A stretch of 64,000 bases of DNA from contig NZ_ANMR01000043.1 of assembly GCF_000338275.1 (NCBI RefSeq), positions 1 through 64,000 on the forward strand, in the 5' to 3' direction. The position numbers and the translations under genes were made by a program. This document shows, in pieces, positions 27,413 through 37,442 of the stretch; within the stretch, counting starts at the first letter, position 1, and each line of letters begins with the position of its first letter. The stretch is from Staphylococcus xylosus NJ. GTDB lineage: Bacteria > Bacillota > Bacilli > Staphylococcales > Staphylococcaceae. The notes under the pieces are model-generated. The model made no database searches, was not told the origin of the DNA, and was given only the letters and a program-made list of their open reading frames with translations.

Positions 27413-28533
27413 TAATGTCCACCTCCATTTTCATGGTCTTTTTTCTCTATTTTAGATGCTTTTTCATCTTTAACACCTTCAGAGATTTTTTCCATTTCAT
27501 CCATATTATGTGATTCTTCATCTTTGAATTCACTATCATATGGTTCATTATTGCCTAGAATCGTCGCTTTCATTCCATGACGTTCATAGTTTGCATTTGT
27601 GATTTGTGGTTTACGTGCAGGTTTATCTGGTTTATCTAATACATCTTCTTTTATTTCTTCTGGTGTATTAAAATTTGGATCTTTCTGCACATAATTGAAA
27701 CGATCATAAGCATAGAAAATATACTCAGGATCAGCTGCAGGATCAACAAATGCTAAATGCGTACCACTGAAAGTTAAGTTTTTATTTTCAGTAGTCGGTA
27801 AAAGTTGCTTATCAAACGTATCTTGGTCCAATACTTTTTTGCTTTGCGCATCTTTTACCCAATCCTCAAATTTACTTTGGCTTACAGAGTTAACATCAAA
27901 TGTTTGACGTTCGAAGCCTTCACCATTGAAGTTTGAGTTACGTCCTCTGAACGTACCTTCTTCACTAGCTGTTAATGTCCAGTCCATTGTCATACCTGTC
28001 ATCGCATATTTTTGGCCACCTAATTGTGGAATCCAGAAACTTGTCATCATATCCATTGATTGGAGTTTGAAGACAACAGGGCGATCTTTCGGAATAGTTA
28101 AATGATTAACTGTTTCGATTTTTTGTTCAGGATAACTGAAGAACCACTTATAACCAGCGCTTGTCGCATAAACAACAAGTGGATCGTCTTCTTTCTGTGG
28201 TTTTTCCTCATAATTGTAAAGTGAATTAACCGTTGGGATGGCTAAAGCAATTACAATAATTACAGGAATAATAAACCAAATTGTTTCCATTAAAGAATTG
28301 TGGTGCATCTTTCCTGACTCTTTAGTATTTCCTATTCTATATTTATATAGGAAAACCGTGAATAAAATAACAACAGCGGCAATAATAACAAGCATGAAGA
28401 TGATTGAATACATAATCAAAAACTTCGTATCGCTTGCCATCGGCCCTTTTGGGTTTAAAACTTCTACGTTAGAACAACCACTAAGCAAAATTAGCGAGCC
28501 AAAGAGTAGAAGCAAAGACTTAAATTTTGACAC
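27412..28533 (-). CDS. qoxA: Menaquinol oxidase subunit II QoxA (lipoprotein)
   Basis: Quinol-binding subunit II, 373 residues. The lipoprotein signal ends in LILLSGC (Cys about 20), followed by two transmembrane helices (about 40-62 and 84-104) and an extracellular cupredoxin domain with [13 protein letters not shown] and [21 protein letters not shown]. The CuA-binding Cys pair and His of cytochrome c oxidases is absent, as expected for a quinol oxidase. A charged Asp/Glu/Lys/Asn-rich C-terminus (about 300-373) extends beyond the domain and ends in HENGGGH. First gene of the operon; a terminator upstream isolates it from the gene at 28797. Confidence 0.95.
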   Translation of the reverse strand: MSKFKSLLLLFGSLILLSGCSNVEVLNPKGPMASDTKFLIMYSIIFMLVIIAAVVILFTVFLYKYRIGNTKESGKMHHNSLMETIWFIIPVIIVIALAIPTVNSLYNYEEKPQKEDDPLVVYATSAGYKWFFSYPEQKIETVNHLTIPKDRPVVFKLQSMDMMTSFWIPQLGGQKYAMTGMTMDWTLTASEEGTFRGRNSNFNGEGFERQTFDVNSVSQSKFEDWVKDAQSKKVLDQDTFDKQLLPTTENKNLTFSGTHLAFVDPAADPEYIFYAYDRFNYVQKDPNFNTPEEIKEDVLDKPDKPARKPQITNANYERHGMKATILGNNEPYDSEFKDEESHNMDEMEKISEGVKDEKASKIEKKDHENGGGH

Positions 28534-28633
28534 TTTTTTGACCTCCTAATACTACAAATGTAGGGCTTACCATCAATTTTAAGATATTACGCAATATTTA
28601 CAAGTGTTTGTACAAAAAAAAATATTGTAAAAT

Positions 28634-28670
28634 TAAAAGAAACCCAACAAACTCAACGTCTGGTGGGCTT
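28634..28670 (-). terminator. Terminator of the small secreted-protein gene
   Basis: On the minus strand CCCACCAGAC pairs with GTTTGTTGGG (one mismatch, one G-U, loop GTTGA), followed by TTTCTTTT. It separates the gene at 28797-29114 from qoxA. The qoxA promoter must lie between 28534 and 28634. Confidence 0.65.
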
Positions 28671-28796
28671 TCAAAGATTTGTTAAAATTATGTGTACATT
28701 TTGTGAAAAGTGTCATATTTAAGACAATAAACCAAAATTACTCATAAAATAGTGATAAACATTATCATTTAGGGGTATATGTATTAAATTTATAAA

Positions 28797-29114
28797 TTAT
28801 TTTACTTCTATATAACGAATAGATTTATTAGTTGCGCCATCTGAATCTTCAACTTTATATTCAATCTTATATTTACCAGTTTTTTCGGTATTAATATTAC
28901 CGTCAACTGTGATTTTATGTGTAAGATCTCCATCTTCTTTATCGTATGCACGCACGCCGTTTAATATATTGTAGTCGTCGCCTTTATCGATAATTGTATC
29001 GTTAATTCCTTTAAGTTCTGGAATTGAGTTGTCAGTAGCTTCTGCGCTTAAATTAGGTGATACAAGCGTAGCAGATACACCTAATGCAGACAAAGATTGT
29101 ATTAATTTATTCAT
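28797..29114 (-). CDS. Small secreted DUF5011/Ig-like domain protein, 105 aa
   Basis: A signal peptide (MNKLIQSLSALGVSATLVSP..., cleavage around LSAEA, about 26) is followed by one domain: KGINDTIIDKGDDYNILNGV, AYDKEDGDLTHKITVDG and GKYKIEYKVEDSDGATN. This is the pattern of DUF5011 / bacterial Ig-like folds that occur as repeats in chitinases and surface proteins. No wall-sorting signal is present, so it is secreted or surface-associated by other means. From memory, S. aureus has an equivalent small gene here described as chitinase-like; there is no catalytic domain. Function unknown. Confidence 0.75.
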   Translation of the reverse strand: MNKLIQSLSALGVSATLVSPNLSAEATDNSIPELKGINDTIIDKGDDYNILNGVRAYDKEDGDLTHKITVDGNINTEKTGKYKIEYKVEDSDGATNKSIRYIEVK

Positions 29115-29262
29115 TACGTAACCTCCGAACGCAAAACATTAATTTTATTAAACCTTACTATACTTTAATTTGCTATATTATACATCATACTATAGTCCTA
29201 ATATAGCTTATTTCTATAAATTTCATTGTAATTTCCGGTTAAAAGTATGTAAATTGAACTTT

Positions 29263-29280
29263 TTGTGAATTTTATCACAT
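29263..29280. promoter_or_regulatory. TTGTGA-N6-TCACAT palindrome (Rex/CRP-type operator)
   Basis: TTGTGA (29263-29268), ATTTTA, TCACAT (29275-29280). It contains a perfect TGTGA-N6-TCACA palindrome, as bound by Crp/Fnr-type regulators such as ArcR, and differs from the Rex consensus TTGTGA-N6-TCACAA in one outer base. It lies 77 bases before hmp and between hmp and the divergent gene. A candidate TTGTAA / TAAGAT promoter is at 29288-29314. Confidence 0.55.
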
Positions 29281-29356
29281 GAGTCTTTTGTAACATCTAA
29301 TTTTGTAATAAGATAAAAATGTAAGAAGCAATAAAATAAAATTAGGGGTGAATTAA

Positions 29357-30502
29357 ATGTTGAATGAGAAAGAACGAAATATAATTAAAGAGACTGTTCC
29401 TGTATTACAACAAAAGGGAGAAGAAATCACATCATACTTTTATAATAGAATGTTTACGAGACATCCTGAGTTGAAAAATATGTTCAACCAAACCAATCAG
29501 AAAAAGGGTTTGCAATCTACAGCGTTAGCGCAAAGTGTATTAGCGGCAGCAATCAATATCAATGATTTAACACGCATCATGCCAGTTGTTAAAGAAATTG
29601 CTTATAAGCACTGCGCGTTACAAGTACCAGAAGCCGGATACGATATTGTAGGAGAAAACTTATTGGCAGCTATTCAAAATGTACTAGGGCTCCCAGAAGA
29701 TGATGCGATTATTGCTACGTGGGCAAAAGCATACGGTGAAATAGCTTCTGTATTTATTAATGTTGAGAAAGATATTTACAATGAGATGACTTGGGATGGT
29801 TTTAAACCTTTTGAAATTATCAATATAGAACCAACAACTTCAGATATCAAGGCGTTTACTGTTAAGTCAGATGAATATAACTTAAGTAAATTTGAGGCAG
29901 GACAATATATTACAGTGGACGTAGAAAGTGATAAATTGGAATATCGTGCCAAACGCCACTATTCGATTGTTGAAGGCGACGAACATACATTAACTTTTGC
30001 AGTGAAAAGAGATGTGACAGATTCACACGAGGGAGAAGTATCAACAATTTTACATGATGAGATGCAAGTAGGTGGAACGATTAATTTATCTGCTCCTGTA
30101 GGAGGATTTGGAATAGTAAATGATACAGCGCCTCAGTTGTTTATCGGTTCAGGTATAGGTGTAACTCCTTTAATTCCAATGTTTAATGAAATTGCAAAAT
30201 CAAATGTAAAAGTAGACTTTATTCAAAATGTTGAAAGTGTACAAGAAATACCTTTTAACAATAAAATAGAAGATATTGCAAATAATAATGATAATGCCTC
30301 GTATATTATTCACGATAAACAAAAGAATGGATATATTGATGCAACGTATCTAAGTCAATTTATTTCAGCAGACACTGAAATTTATGTTTGTGGAGGAGTT
30401 AAATTCCTTCAATCAATTATTACAATATTAAAAGAAATCGGTGTGGAAGAACAACGTATACATTTCGAATCATTTATTCCTAGATTAAGCGTGGGGGTAT
30501 AA
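29357..30502 (+). CDS. hmp: Flavohaemoglobin Hmp (nitric oxide dioxygenase)
   Basis: Converts nitric oxide and O2 to nitrate with NAD(P)H, protecting against nitrosative stress; 381 residues. The globin domain (about 1-135) has the proximal haem His in AYKHCALQ (H85) and the distal Tyr in YFYNRMF (Y29). The FAD domain shows the RHYSIVEG motif, and the NAD domain shows GSGIGVTPLIPMF and VCGGVKFLQ. An AGGGGTGA site is 6 bases before the ATG. It stands alone with its own terminator and an upstream redox-type palindrome. From memory S. aureus keeps hmp elsewhere, so its place between the qox region and folD is lineage-specific. Confidence 0.95.
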   Translation: MLNEKERNIIKETVPVLQQKGEEITSYFYNRMFTRHPELKNMFNQTNQKKGLQSTALAQSVLAAAININDLTRIMPVVKEIAYKHCALQVPEAGYDIVGENLLAAIQNVLGLPEDDAIIATWAKAYGEIASVFINVEKDIYNEMTWDGFKPFEIINIEPTTSDIKAFTVKSDEYNLSKFEAGQYITVDVESDKLEYRAKRHYSIVEGDEHTLTFAVKRDVTDSHEGEVSTILHDEMQVGGTINLSAPVGGFGIVNDTAPQLFIGSGIGVTPLIPMFNEIAKSNVKVDFIQNVESVQEIPFNNKIEDIANNNDNASYIIHDKQKNGYIDATYLSQFISADTEIYVCGGVKFLQSIITILKEIGVEEQRIHFESFIPRLSVGV

Positions 30503-30557
30503 CTCTAAACAGGCCCCTTTACTGATGGAAAATACCTTTATCAGCTTTTAAAAAATA

Positions 30558-30590
30558 CGAGAGCTAATCACATAAGTTAGCTCTCATTTA
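30558..30590 (+). terminator. Terminator of hmp
   Basis: GAGAGCTAA (30559-30567) pairs perfectly with TTAGCTCTC (30577-30585), followed by ATTTATATTT. Confidence 0.8.
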
Positions 30591-30962
30591 TATTTATAAT
30601 CTTACTGTTTTAATTGTGTATAGAGTACTAGAGGATTGTGTGATCTGATCCTATAGCTTGCTCATAATTCATTTGCATTCTGGAATTCATAAAAGGTTAT
30701 AAAGCAAATAAACGTCAATTTCTGTTGAAATAATTTAGAAATTGACGTTTATTTTTAGGTAGAAAACTTTATGTTTTAACCTCTTATTTTTGTATTAGCA
30801 ATAGTGGAAAGTCAAGGTAAGGCTAGTTTGTGTGTTTATTACAAGTACTTGGCAATTGATTATAACTATTGCAACGAGTTTATTCGTTCATCTTATTTTA
30901 ATATGAGAATAAATACTGATGCTCTAAACTCATTAAGTATTTAACAGTCGTTATTTATTTGA
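30591..30962. other. Gene-free stretch hmp / folD with a second hairpin
   Basis: No coding signal in 372 bases. It contains the strong orphan hairpin at 30706-30757, which may end folD transcripts from the right, or a small plus-strand RNA from the left. Confidence 0.4.
30706..30757. terminator. Strong hairpin, possible folD terminator or small-RNA end
   Basis: AAATAAACGTCAATTTCT (30706-30723) pairs with AGAAATTGACGTTTATTT (30737-30754), an 18-base perfect stem with a 13-base loop. The better T-run (TTTATTTTT) is on the plus strand, where no coding gene precedes it after the hmp terminator. Confidence 0.65.
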
Positions 30963-31820
30963 CTATTCAATGCCTCTACGCATTTTTTCGGCGATAAGTG
31001 TATTATTTAATACCATAGTAATTGTCATTGGGCCAACGCCACCTGGAACTGGTGTAATTGCTCCTGCTACTTCTTTAACTTCATCATAAGCGATGTCGCC
31101 TTTTAATTTGCCATTTTCATCCGGAGTATTACCAACATCTATTACGACAGCACCTTCTTTGACGTCGTCTTTAGTTACTAGGCCTGGACGTCCGACTGCA
31201 CTCACGATAACATCAGCATTTTTTAAATGGCTATGCATATCTTTTGTTCTAGAATGCAAAATTGTAACAGTTGCGTTTTTTTGAAGTAACAATTTAGAAA
31301 CAGGTTGACCTACAATATGGCTTCTGCCAATTACAACAGCATCTTTACCTTCTAAATCAATATCAGCATGATTTAGAAGTTCCATGATTCCAAGTGGTGT
31401 ACATGGCACAAAAGTTTGTTGGTCAATATATAACTTACCGATATTTTCTGGATGAAAACCATCCACATCTTTAGCAGGATTTATAGATTCCAATATTTTT
31501 TGTTCGCTTACTTGTTCAGGTAATGGAACTTGAACTAATATACCACTAACACTATCATCTTCATTTAAACGTTTAAGCTCTTTCAATACCTCTTCTTCAG
31601 AAGTTGACTCATCTAAATGTACAATTTCAGAAATCATACCAATTTTTTCAGCGGCTTTCTTTTTTGAATTGACATAACTTTGGCTAGCACCATCATTACC
31701 CACTAAAATCACAGATAATTTAGGTGTATAACCTTTAGATTGTAAAGCTTCAACTTGATCTTTGAGACCTTGTCTGTAATCTTTAGCAATTTGTTTTCCG
31801 TCTAAAATCTTTGCGACCAT
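30963..31820 (-). CDS. folD: Methylenetetrahydrofolate dehydrogenase/cyclohydrolase FolD
   Basis: Bifunctional NADP-dependent enzyme giving 10-formyl-THF, the one-carbon donor needed by PurN and PurH. It has 285 residues. Motifs: [21 protein letters not shown] (catalytic Tyr and Lys), [27 protein letters not shown] (nucleotide binding) and [12 protein letters not shown]. It is divergent from the purine operon and shares its regulatory region, which fits the metabolic link. An AGGAG site precedes ATG 31820. Confidence 0.96.
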   Translation of the reverse strand: MVAKILDGKQIAKDYRQGLKDQVEALQSKGYTPKLSVILVGNDGASQSYVNSKKKAAEKIGMISEIVHLDESTSEEEVLKELKRLNEDDSVSGILVQVPLPEQVSEQKILESINPAKDVDGFHPENIGKLYIDQQTFVPCTPLGIMELLNHADIDLEGKDAVVIGRSHIVGQPVSKLLLQKNATVTILHSRTKDMHSHLKNADVIVSAVGRPGLVTKDDVKEGAVVIDVGNTPDENGKLKGDIAYDEVKEVAGAITPVPGGVGPMTITMVLNNTLIAEKMRRGIE

Positions 31821-31920
31821 AAAAATCCTCCTTGTATGTATGAACTTTACTTAACATTAACATAAAAACCATAGCAATTAACAACCAAAAGACGTAAATT
31901 ATTAACTTTTTTGTTGTTAA

Positions 31921-31932
31921 AGTTCGATTTTT
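31921..31932. promoter_or_regulatory. PurR-box-like site
   Basis: On the minus strand AAAAATCGAACT resembles the PurBox core (ANNNCCGAACNNT). It lies directly before the -35 of the pur promoter and in the folD-pur divergent region, as expected for PurR control. A clear second box was not found. Confidence 0.5.
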
Positions 31933-31934
31933 GA

Positions 31935-31963
31935 TTGAAAAAGCATGGTTTAATTGTTATGCT
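31935..31963 (+). promoter_or_regulatory. Predicted promoter of the purine operon
   Basis: TTGAAA (31935-31940) and TATGCT (31958-31963) are separated by 17 bases, giving a leader of about 50 bases before the purE start. Confidence 0.55.
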
Positions 31964-32022
31964 ATATCTGTAATATACATCTAATAGTAGTAATATTTCA
32001 AATTTCTGAAAGGGTGTTCGTT

Positions 32023-32505
32023 TTGAAAGTGGTAGTCATAATGGGTAGTTCGTCAGATTGGGAAACGATGAAAGAAAGTTGTTCTATGTTAGACCAATTG
32101 GAAATTCCGTATGATAAGAAAGTTGTTTCAGCACATCGTACGCCACAATTAATGGTTGATTTTTCTAAAGAAGCAAGATCGAATGGTTATGATGTCATTA
32201 TTGCAGGTGCAGGTGGCGCCGCTCATTTACCAGGTATGGTTGCATCGATGACAACATTACCAGTAATTGGTGTACCAATTGAGTCAAAAAGTTTAAAAGG
32301 CTTAGATTCGTTATTATCAATTGTCCAAATGCCAGGAGGTATTCCTGTTGCGACTACAGCTATAGGTAAAGCTGGTGCTAAAAATGCGGGTATATTAGCT
32401 GCAAGAATACTAAGTATTGGTAATCATTCAACCCAAAAGAATTTGGAAAATTATGAAAAATCATTGGTTCAGAAAGTGAGTGAAATGCAAGATGAACTTC
32501 AATAA
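32023..32505 (+). CDS. purE: N5-carboxyaminoimidazole ribonucleotide mutase PurE
   Basis: Catalyses the N5-CAIR to CAIR rearrangement. It has 160 residues. [10 protein letters not shown] binds phosphate, SAHRTP carries the catalytic His, and GGAAHLPGM completes the active site. I start it at TTG 32023 (reads [12 protein letters not shown] after Met), with AAAGGGTG 8 bases before it; the ATG at 31954 adds 23 residues unlike any family member and overlaps the predicted promoter. First gene of the eleven-gene pur operon. Confidence 0.92.
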   Translation: MKVVVIMGSSSDWETMKESCSMLDQLEIPYDKKVVSAHRTPQLMVDFSKEARSNGYDVIIAGAGGAAHLPGMVASMTTLPVIGVPIESKSLKGLDSLLSIVQMPGGIPVATTAIGKAGAKNAGILAARILSIGNHSTQKNLENYEKSLVQKVSEMQDELQ

Positions 32506-33625
32506 ATTAAAGTTCGGTTCGACAATCGGCATTATTGGTGGCGGTCAGTTAGGAAAGATGATGGCACAATCAGCTCAAAAGATGGGGTATAAAGTGATTG
32601 TGCTCGATCCTGATAAATCATGTCCATGTCAACATGTCGCACATGAATTTATTAACGCTGACTATGATAATCAAGAAGCATTGGAACAACTTGGAGAGTC
32701 ATCTGATGTCATCACTTATGAATTTGAAAATATATCAGCAAATCAATTAAAGACACTTGTCTCAAAATATAATATTCCTCAAGGATATCAAGCTATAAAA
32801 TTACTCCAAGATCGATTGACTGAAAAGCAAACATTACAAGAAGCAAATTGCAAAATTGCATCATTTGTACAATTATCTAAGCCGGCTGACTTGAATGTTG
32901 CAATAGAAACAATCGGTTATCCTTTTATTGTGAAAACAAGATTCGGTGGCTATGATGGTAAAGGTCAAATATTAGTTAATTCAACATCAGACATAGATGA
33001 AGCAAAGGCACTTGTAGAAAAACAAGAATGTGTTGCTGAACAATATTTGCAATTAGAGAAAGAAGTATCTCTAACTGTAACCATTGGTACTGATAATCAA
33101 ATCACGTATTTTCCACTGCAAGAAAATGAACATCAGAATCAAATTCTCTTTAAAACAGTCGTACCTGCACGTACAGAATATGAAAAAGAAGCAGAAGCTC
33201 GAAATGAAGTTGATAAAATAATCAAAAAAATACATTTCGTAGGTACTTTTACTGTGGAGTTCTTTATAGATGGTGAAAATCGTTTGTATGTAAACGAAAT
33301 CGCACCTAGACCACATAATTCTGGTCATTACTCAATAGAAGCTTGTGATTTTTCACAATTTGATACACATATCTTAGCGATTACTGGTCAAAAATTACCA
33401 AAACAAATTGAATTGTTAAAACCCGCAATAATGATGAACTTATTGGGGAAAGATTTAGATTTATTAGAGGATCAATTTAGTGAGTATGCTGAATGGCATG
33501 TGCATATATATGGTAAAACATCTAGAAAACCAAATAGAAAGATGGGGCATTTAACAGTGTTGACTACTGACATAAATAGATGCGAACAAACGCTACTTGG
33601 TAAATTTGAAGGGAGATCTGAATAA
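32492..33625 (+). CDS. purK: N5-carboxyaminoimidazole ribonucleotide synthase PurK
   Basis: ATP-grasp enzyme that carboxylates AIR with bicarbonate and ATP. It has 377 residues. [21 protein letters not shown] is the N-terminal loop, [16 protein letters not shown] the ATP-grasp core, and [19 protein letters not shown] the metal/substrate site. Start ATG 32492 (MNFNKLKFG) rather than the in-frame GTG at 32480, by homologue alignment. It overlaps purE by 14 bases and abuts purC. Confidence 0.93.
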   Translation: MNFNKLKFGSTIGIIGGGQLGKMMAQSAQKMGYKVIVLDPDKSCPCQHVAHEFINADYDNQEALEQLGESSDVITYEFENISANQLKTLVSKYNIPQGYQAIKLLQDRLTEKQTLQEANCKIASFVQLSKPADLNVAIETIGYPFIVKTRFGGYDGKGQILVNSTSDIDEAKALVEKQECVAEQYLQLEKEVSLTVTIGTDNQITYFPLQENEHQNQILFKTVVPARTEYEKEAEARNEVDKIIKKIHFVGTFTVEFFIDGENRLYVNEIAPRPHNSGHYSIEACDFSQFDTHILAITGQKLPKQIELLKPAIMMNLLGKDLDLLEDQFSEYAEWHVHIYGKTSRKPNRKMGHLTVLTTDINRCEQTLLGKFEGRSE

Positions 33626-34326
33626 TGTCTTTATTATATGAAGGTAAAGCAAAAAGAATATTTTCAACTGGTGAAAATGATGTATTACGCGTTGAATACA
33701 AAGATGAAGTTACTGCAGGAAATGGTGCTAAAAAAGATTTAATAGAAGGTAAAGGACGTTTAAATAACCAAATCACTTCTCGCATTTTTAATTATTTAAA
33801 AGAAAAAGGCGTGAAAAGCCATTTTATCGAGCAGATATCTGAAACTGAACAACTAGTACAATCAGTTGAAATTATACCTTTAGAAGTAGTGGTAAGAAAT
33901 ATTGCTGCAGGATCTATAACTAAAAGACTTGGTTTTGATAAAGGACATGAATTTGACGAACCACTTGTTGAGTTCTTCTATAAAAATGATGATCTAAACG
34001 ATCCATTAATAACTGAAGATCATATTAAGTTACTACATTTAGCTGAAGAGAAAGAAATTAATATATTAAAAGAAGCGGCAAAGGAAGTAAATGAAGTATT
34101 AGTTCAATTGATGAATGAAATGAATTTAAGGTTAGTAGATTTTAAAATAGAGTTTGGCCGTACAAACGATGGACAAATTTTACTAGCTGATGAAATTTCA
34201 CCTGATACATGCCGAATTTGGGATAAAGATAGCGATACAAATTTTGATAAAGATGTATATAGAGAAGATAGAGGATCAATCATTGAAACATATCAAACTT
34301 TTTTAAATAAACTGGAGGCTTTATAA
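33625..34326 (+). CDS. purC: SAICAR synthase PurC
   Basis: Joins aspartate to CAIR with ATP; 233 residues. The family start [13 protein letters not shown], the [16 protein letters not shown] segment and [29 protein letters not shown] are all present. Its ATG shares a base with the purK stop (TAATG coupling), and purS follows after 2 bases. Confidence 0.96.
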   Translation: MSLLYEGKAKRIFSTGENDVLRVEYKDEVTAGNGAKKDLIEGKGRLNNQITSRIFNYLKEKGVKSHFIEQISETEQLVQSVEIIPLEVVVRNIAAGSITKRLGFDKGHEFDEPLVEFFYKNDDLNDPLITEDHIKLLHLAEEKEINILKEAAKEVNEVLVQLMNEMNLRLVDFKIEFGRTNDGQILLADEISPDTCRIWDKDSDTNFDKDVYREDRGSIIETYQTFLNKLEAL

Positions 34327-34328
34327 AA

Positions 34329-34589
34329 ATGAAAACAATTGAATTACACATCACATTACAACCACAAGTATTAGATACACAAGGGCAAGCATTAAACCGT
34401 GCAGTTCACGATTTAGGCTATAAACAAGTTAACGATATCCGTGTTGGAAAAGTTTTATATATGACAGTAGATGAAGCTACAGATGCTGAAGTACACAATG
34501 TGGTTACGACATTAAGTGAAAAACTATTTGCTAATACTGTAATTGAAGAATATAGCTATAAAGTATTGGAAGAAGGAGAGAAAGCATAA
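34329..34589 (+). CDS. purS: FGAM synthase subunit PurS
   Basis: Small (86 residues) structural subunit that bridges PurL and PurQ in the Gram-positive three-part formylglycinamidine synthase. [24 protein letters not shown] and VGKVLYM are family signatures. It shares a base with the purQ start. Confidence 0.95.
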   Translation: MKTIELHITLQPQVLDTQGQALNRAVHDLGYKQVNDIRVGKVLYMTVDEATDAEVHNVVTTLSEKLFANTVIEEYSYKVLEEGEKA

Positions 34590-35260
34590 TGAAATTTGCA
34601 GTGCTAAAATTTCCAGGCTCCAATTGTGATAGAGATATGTATAATGCGGCTATAAAGTCTGGCGTACAAGCAGAATATGTTGATTATCGAAATACTTCTT
34701 TAGATGGTTTTGATGGCGTGTTAATTCCAGGAGGTTTTTCATTTGGAGATTATCTACGTTCGGGCGCAATGGCTAGTGTGGCACCGATTACTGAAGAAGT
34801 GAAAAGGTTTGCTTCAGAAGGTAAACCAGTATTAGGTGTTTGTAATGGATTTCAGATATTAACAGAAATAGGACTATTACCTGGCGCATTATTACATAAT
34901 GATTCGCACTTGTTTGTCAGTCGTAATGAGTCTTTAAAAGTTGTTAACAATCAAACAGCATTTACAAATTTATATGATGAAAATGAAGTGGTAGTATACC
35001 CAGTTGCACATGGTGAAGGACACTATTACTGCACGCCGGAAACATACGAAGCTTTAGATCAAAACAATCAAATCATTTTAAAATATGTTGATAACCCAAA
35101 TGGTTCATTTAATGATATTGCCGGTATTGTAAATGAACAGGGAAATGTTTGTGGTATGATGCCACACCCAGAACGCGCAATTGAATCCATTTTAGGTACT
35201 GACAGCGGTGTGAAGTTATTTGAAGCGATGGTAAATAGTTGGAGGGAACAAAATGTCTAA
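34589..35260 (+). CDS. purQ: FGAM synthase glutaminase subunit PurQ
   Basis: Class I glutamine amidotransferase (223 residues) that supplies ammonia to PurL. The catalytic Cys is in [13 protein letters not shown] (about 86) and the His/Glu pair is in [10 protein letters not shown] (about 195). FPGSNCDRD and [15 protein letters not shown] are typical. It overlaps purL by 8 bases. Confidence 0.97.
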   Translation: MKFAVLKFPGSNCDRDMYNAAIKSGVQAEYVDYRNTSLDGFDGVLIPGGFSFGDYLRSGAMASVAPITEEVKRFASEGKPVLGVCNGFQILTEIGLLPGALLHNDSHLFVSRNESLKVVNNQTAFTNLYDENEVVVYPVAHGEGHYYCTPETYEALDQNNQIILKYVDNPNGSFNDIAGIVNEQGNVCGMMPHPERAIESILGTDSGVKLFEAMVNSWREQNV

Positions 35261-37442
35261 GTTTATTGAACCAAGTGCAGAAGAAATCAAATTAGAGCAA
35301 TTGTATAAAGATATGGGTTTAAGTGAAACAGAATACGAAAAAGTTTGCGAAATTTTAGGTAAAGAACCTAATTTTACAGAAATAGGTATCTTCTCTGTAA
35401 TGTGGAGCGAGCATTGTTCTTATAAGCACTCTAAGCCATTCTTAACACAATTTCCAACTTCTGGTGAGCATGTATTAATGGGACCGGGTGAAGGTGCCGG
35501 TGTTGTGGATATAGGTGATAATCAAGCTGTTGTATTCAAAGTAGAATCCCATAACCATCCATCTGCTGTAGAACCTTATCAAGGTGCGGCAACTGGTGTC
35601 GGCGGTATTATTAGAGATATCGTTTCTATTGGCGCAAGACCTATTAATTTATTAAACAGCCTACGCTTCGGTGAACTTACTGAAAAACAAAACCGCCGTT
35701 TATTACGTGGTGTGGTTGCTGGTATCGGTGGTTATGGTAACTGTATAGGTATTCCAACTACTGCCGGTGAGATAGAGTTTGATGATAGATATGATGGAAA
35801 TCCTTTAGTAAATGCTATGTGTGTAGGTATTATCGATCATGATATGGTTCAAAAAGGTACAGCAAAAGGTGTAGGTAATTCAGTAATTTACGTAGGATTA
35901 AAAACTGGACGTGATGGTATTCATGGCGCTACATTTGCTTCTGAAGAACTAAGCGAAGATAGTGAAAGTAAACGACCATCAGTACAAATTGGTGACCCAT
36001 TTGTTGGTAAGAAACTTATGGAGGCGACATTAGAAGCGATTACGTTTGATGAACTAGTAGGTATACAAGATATGGGAGCTGCAGGGTTGACTTCATCTTC
36101 TTCAGAGATGGCTGCAAAAGGTGGCAGCGGTTTACATTTACGTTTAGAACAAGTTCCAACTAGAGAAAAAGGTATATCACCATATGAAATGATGTTATCA
36201 GAAACACAAGAGCGTATGTTACTTGTTGTTGAAAAAGGTACAGAACAAAAATTCTTAGACTTATTTGATAAACATGAATTAGATAGTGCTGTGATTGGTG
36301 AAGTAACGGATACAGATCGCTTTGTATTAACGTATGAAGATGAAGTGTTTGCGGACATTCCTGTGCAACCTTTATCTGATGAAGCACCTGTTTATGTATT
36401 AGAAGGTGAAGCACCGAACTATAATGAGAGTAAAAACGATTATAGCAAAGTTGATGTAGAGTTTGTGTTTGATGAACTATTACAACATCCAACTATTGCA
36501 TCTAAACGTTATTTATATGAACAATATGATCAACAAGTTGGCGCTAATACAATTGTGAAACCAGGATTACAATCATCTGTAGTTCGAGTAGAAGGTACGA
36601 ATAAAGCAATCGCATCTACGATCGACGGTGAAGCACGTTATGTATTTAACAACCCTTATGAAGGTGGGAAAATGGTTGTAGCAGAAGCGTACCGTAATTT
36701 GATTTCCGTAGGTGCTACGCCTTTAGCAATGACTGACTGTCTAAACTATGGATCACCAGAAAAGAAAGAAATTTATCAACAGTTAGCGGATTCAACGAAA
36801 GGTATGTCAGAAGCGTGTGAAGTATTAAATACACCAGTCGTATCAGGTAATGTATCACTTTATAATGAAACTAGAGAAACATCTATCTTCCCTACACCAG
36901 TTGTAGGCATGGTTGGGTTAATCGAAGATATCGATTACTTAAATGATTTCCAACCAAGCGTTGGCGACACTTTATATGTAGTGGGTGACACAAAAGATGA
37001 CTTTGGTGGTAGCCAAGTTGAGAAGTTACTATATAAGAAAGTAAATCATGAATTTGAAGCAATTGATTTATCTAATGAAGTACAAAAAGGTGAATCTATT
37101 AAACAAGTGATTCGTAATGGTGTTGCATCACATGTTCAAACCGTTGGAAAAGGCGGCTTATTGTTGACGTTAGCACGTATGAGCGCACACTACCAACTTG
37201 GATTAAATGTACAATTAAATGTAACGAACGCGCAATTGTTTAGTGAAACACAAGGGCGCTATATTGTTGCAGTAAAAGAAGGACAAACGTTAGAAATTGA
37301 AAATGCTGTGGAAATTGGTCAATTAACAAATGACGGTCAATTTAAAGTAGCTAATAATGAGGTTCAAGTAACACGTGATGTTCAAAACCTGACTGATATA
37401 TGGGAAGGAGCAATACCTAAATGTATGACAGCAACGGACTAA
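35253..37442 (+). CDS. purL: FGAM synthase subunit PurL
   Basis: ATP-dependent synthase subunit of the small type (729 residues) that needs PurQ and Pur[14 protein letters not shown], the ATP/Mg segment [29 protein letters not shown] (its key residues around 88-116), and [18 protein letters not shown] are visible. It overlaps purF by 22 bases, the longest overlap in this operon. Confidence 0.97.
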   Translation: MSKFIEPSAEEIKLEQLYKDMGLSETEYEKVCEILGKEPNFTEIGIFSVMWSEHCSYKHSKPFLTQFPTSGEHVLMGPGEGAGVVDIGDNQAVVFKVESHNHPSAVEPYQGAATGVGGIIRDIVSIGARPINLLNSLRFGELTEKQNRRLLRGVVAGIGGYGNCIGIPTTAGEIEFDDRYDGNPLVNAMCVGIIDHDMVQKGTAKGVGNSVIYVGLKTGRDGIHGATFASEELSEDSESKRPSVQIGDPFVGKKLMEATLEAITFDELVGIQDMGAAGLTSSSSEMAAKGGSGLHLRLEQVPTREKGISPYEMMLSETQERMLLVVEKGTEQKFLDLFDKHELDSAVIGEVTDTDRFVLTYEDEVFADIPVQPLSDEAPVYVLEGEAPNYNESKNDYSKVDVEFVFDELLQHPTIASKRYLYEQYDQQVGANTIVKPGLQSSVVRVEGTNKAIASTIDGEARYVFNNPYEGGKMVVAEAYRNLISVGATPLAMTDCLNYGSPEKKEIYQQLADSTKGMSEACEVLNTPVVSGNVSLYNETRETSIFPTPVVGMVGLIEDIDYLNDFQPSVGDTLYVVGDTKDDFGGSQVEKLLYKKVNHEFEAIDLSNEVQKGESIKQVIRNGVASHVQTVGKGGLLLTLARMSAHYQLGLNVQLNVTNAQLFSETQGRYIVAVKEGQTLEIENAVEIGQLTNDGQFKVANNEVQVTRDVQNLTDIWEGAIPKCMTATD

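Noticed and set aside
28690..28720. TGTGAAAAGTGTCATA as a Rex/Crp site before qoxA
   Set aside because: Only one half-site matches well (TCATA instead of TCACA), and it lies upstream of a terminator about 160 bases from qoxA.
31954..32022. Upstream extension of purE from ATG 31954
   Set aside because: It overlaps the predicted -10 and adds residues unlike PurE; TTG 32023 has the ribosome-binding site.
35921..36492. Two long minus-strand frames inside purL
   Set aside because: Shadows of a well-conserved gene; low-complexity Ser/His/Leu products.
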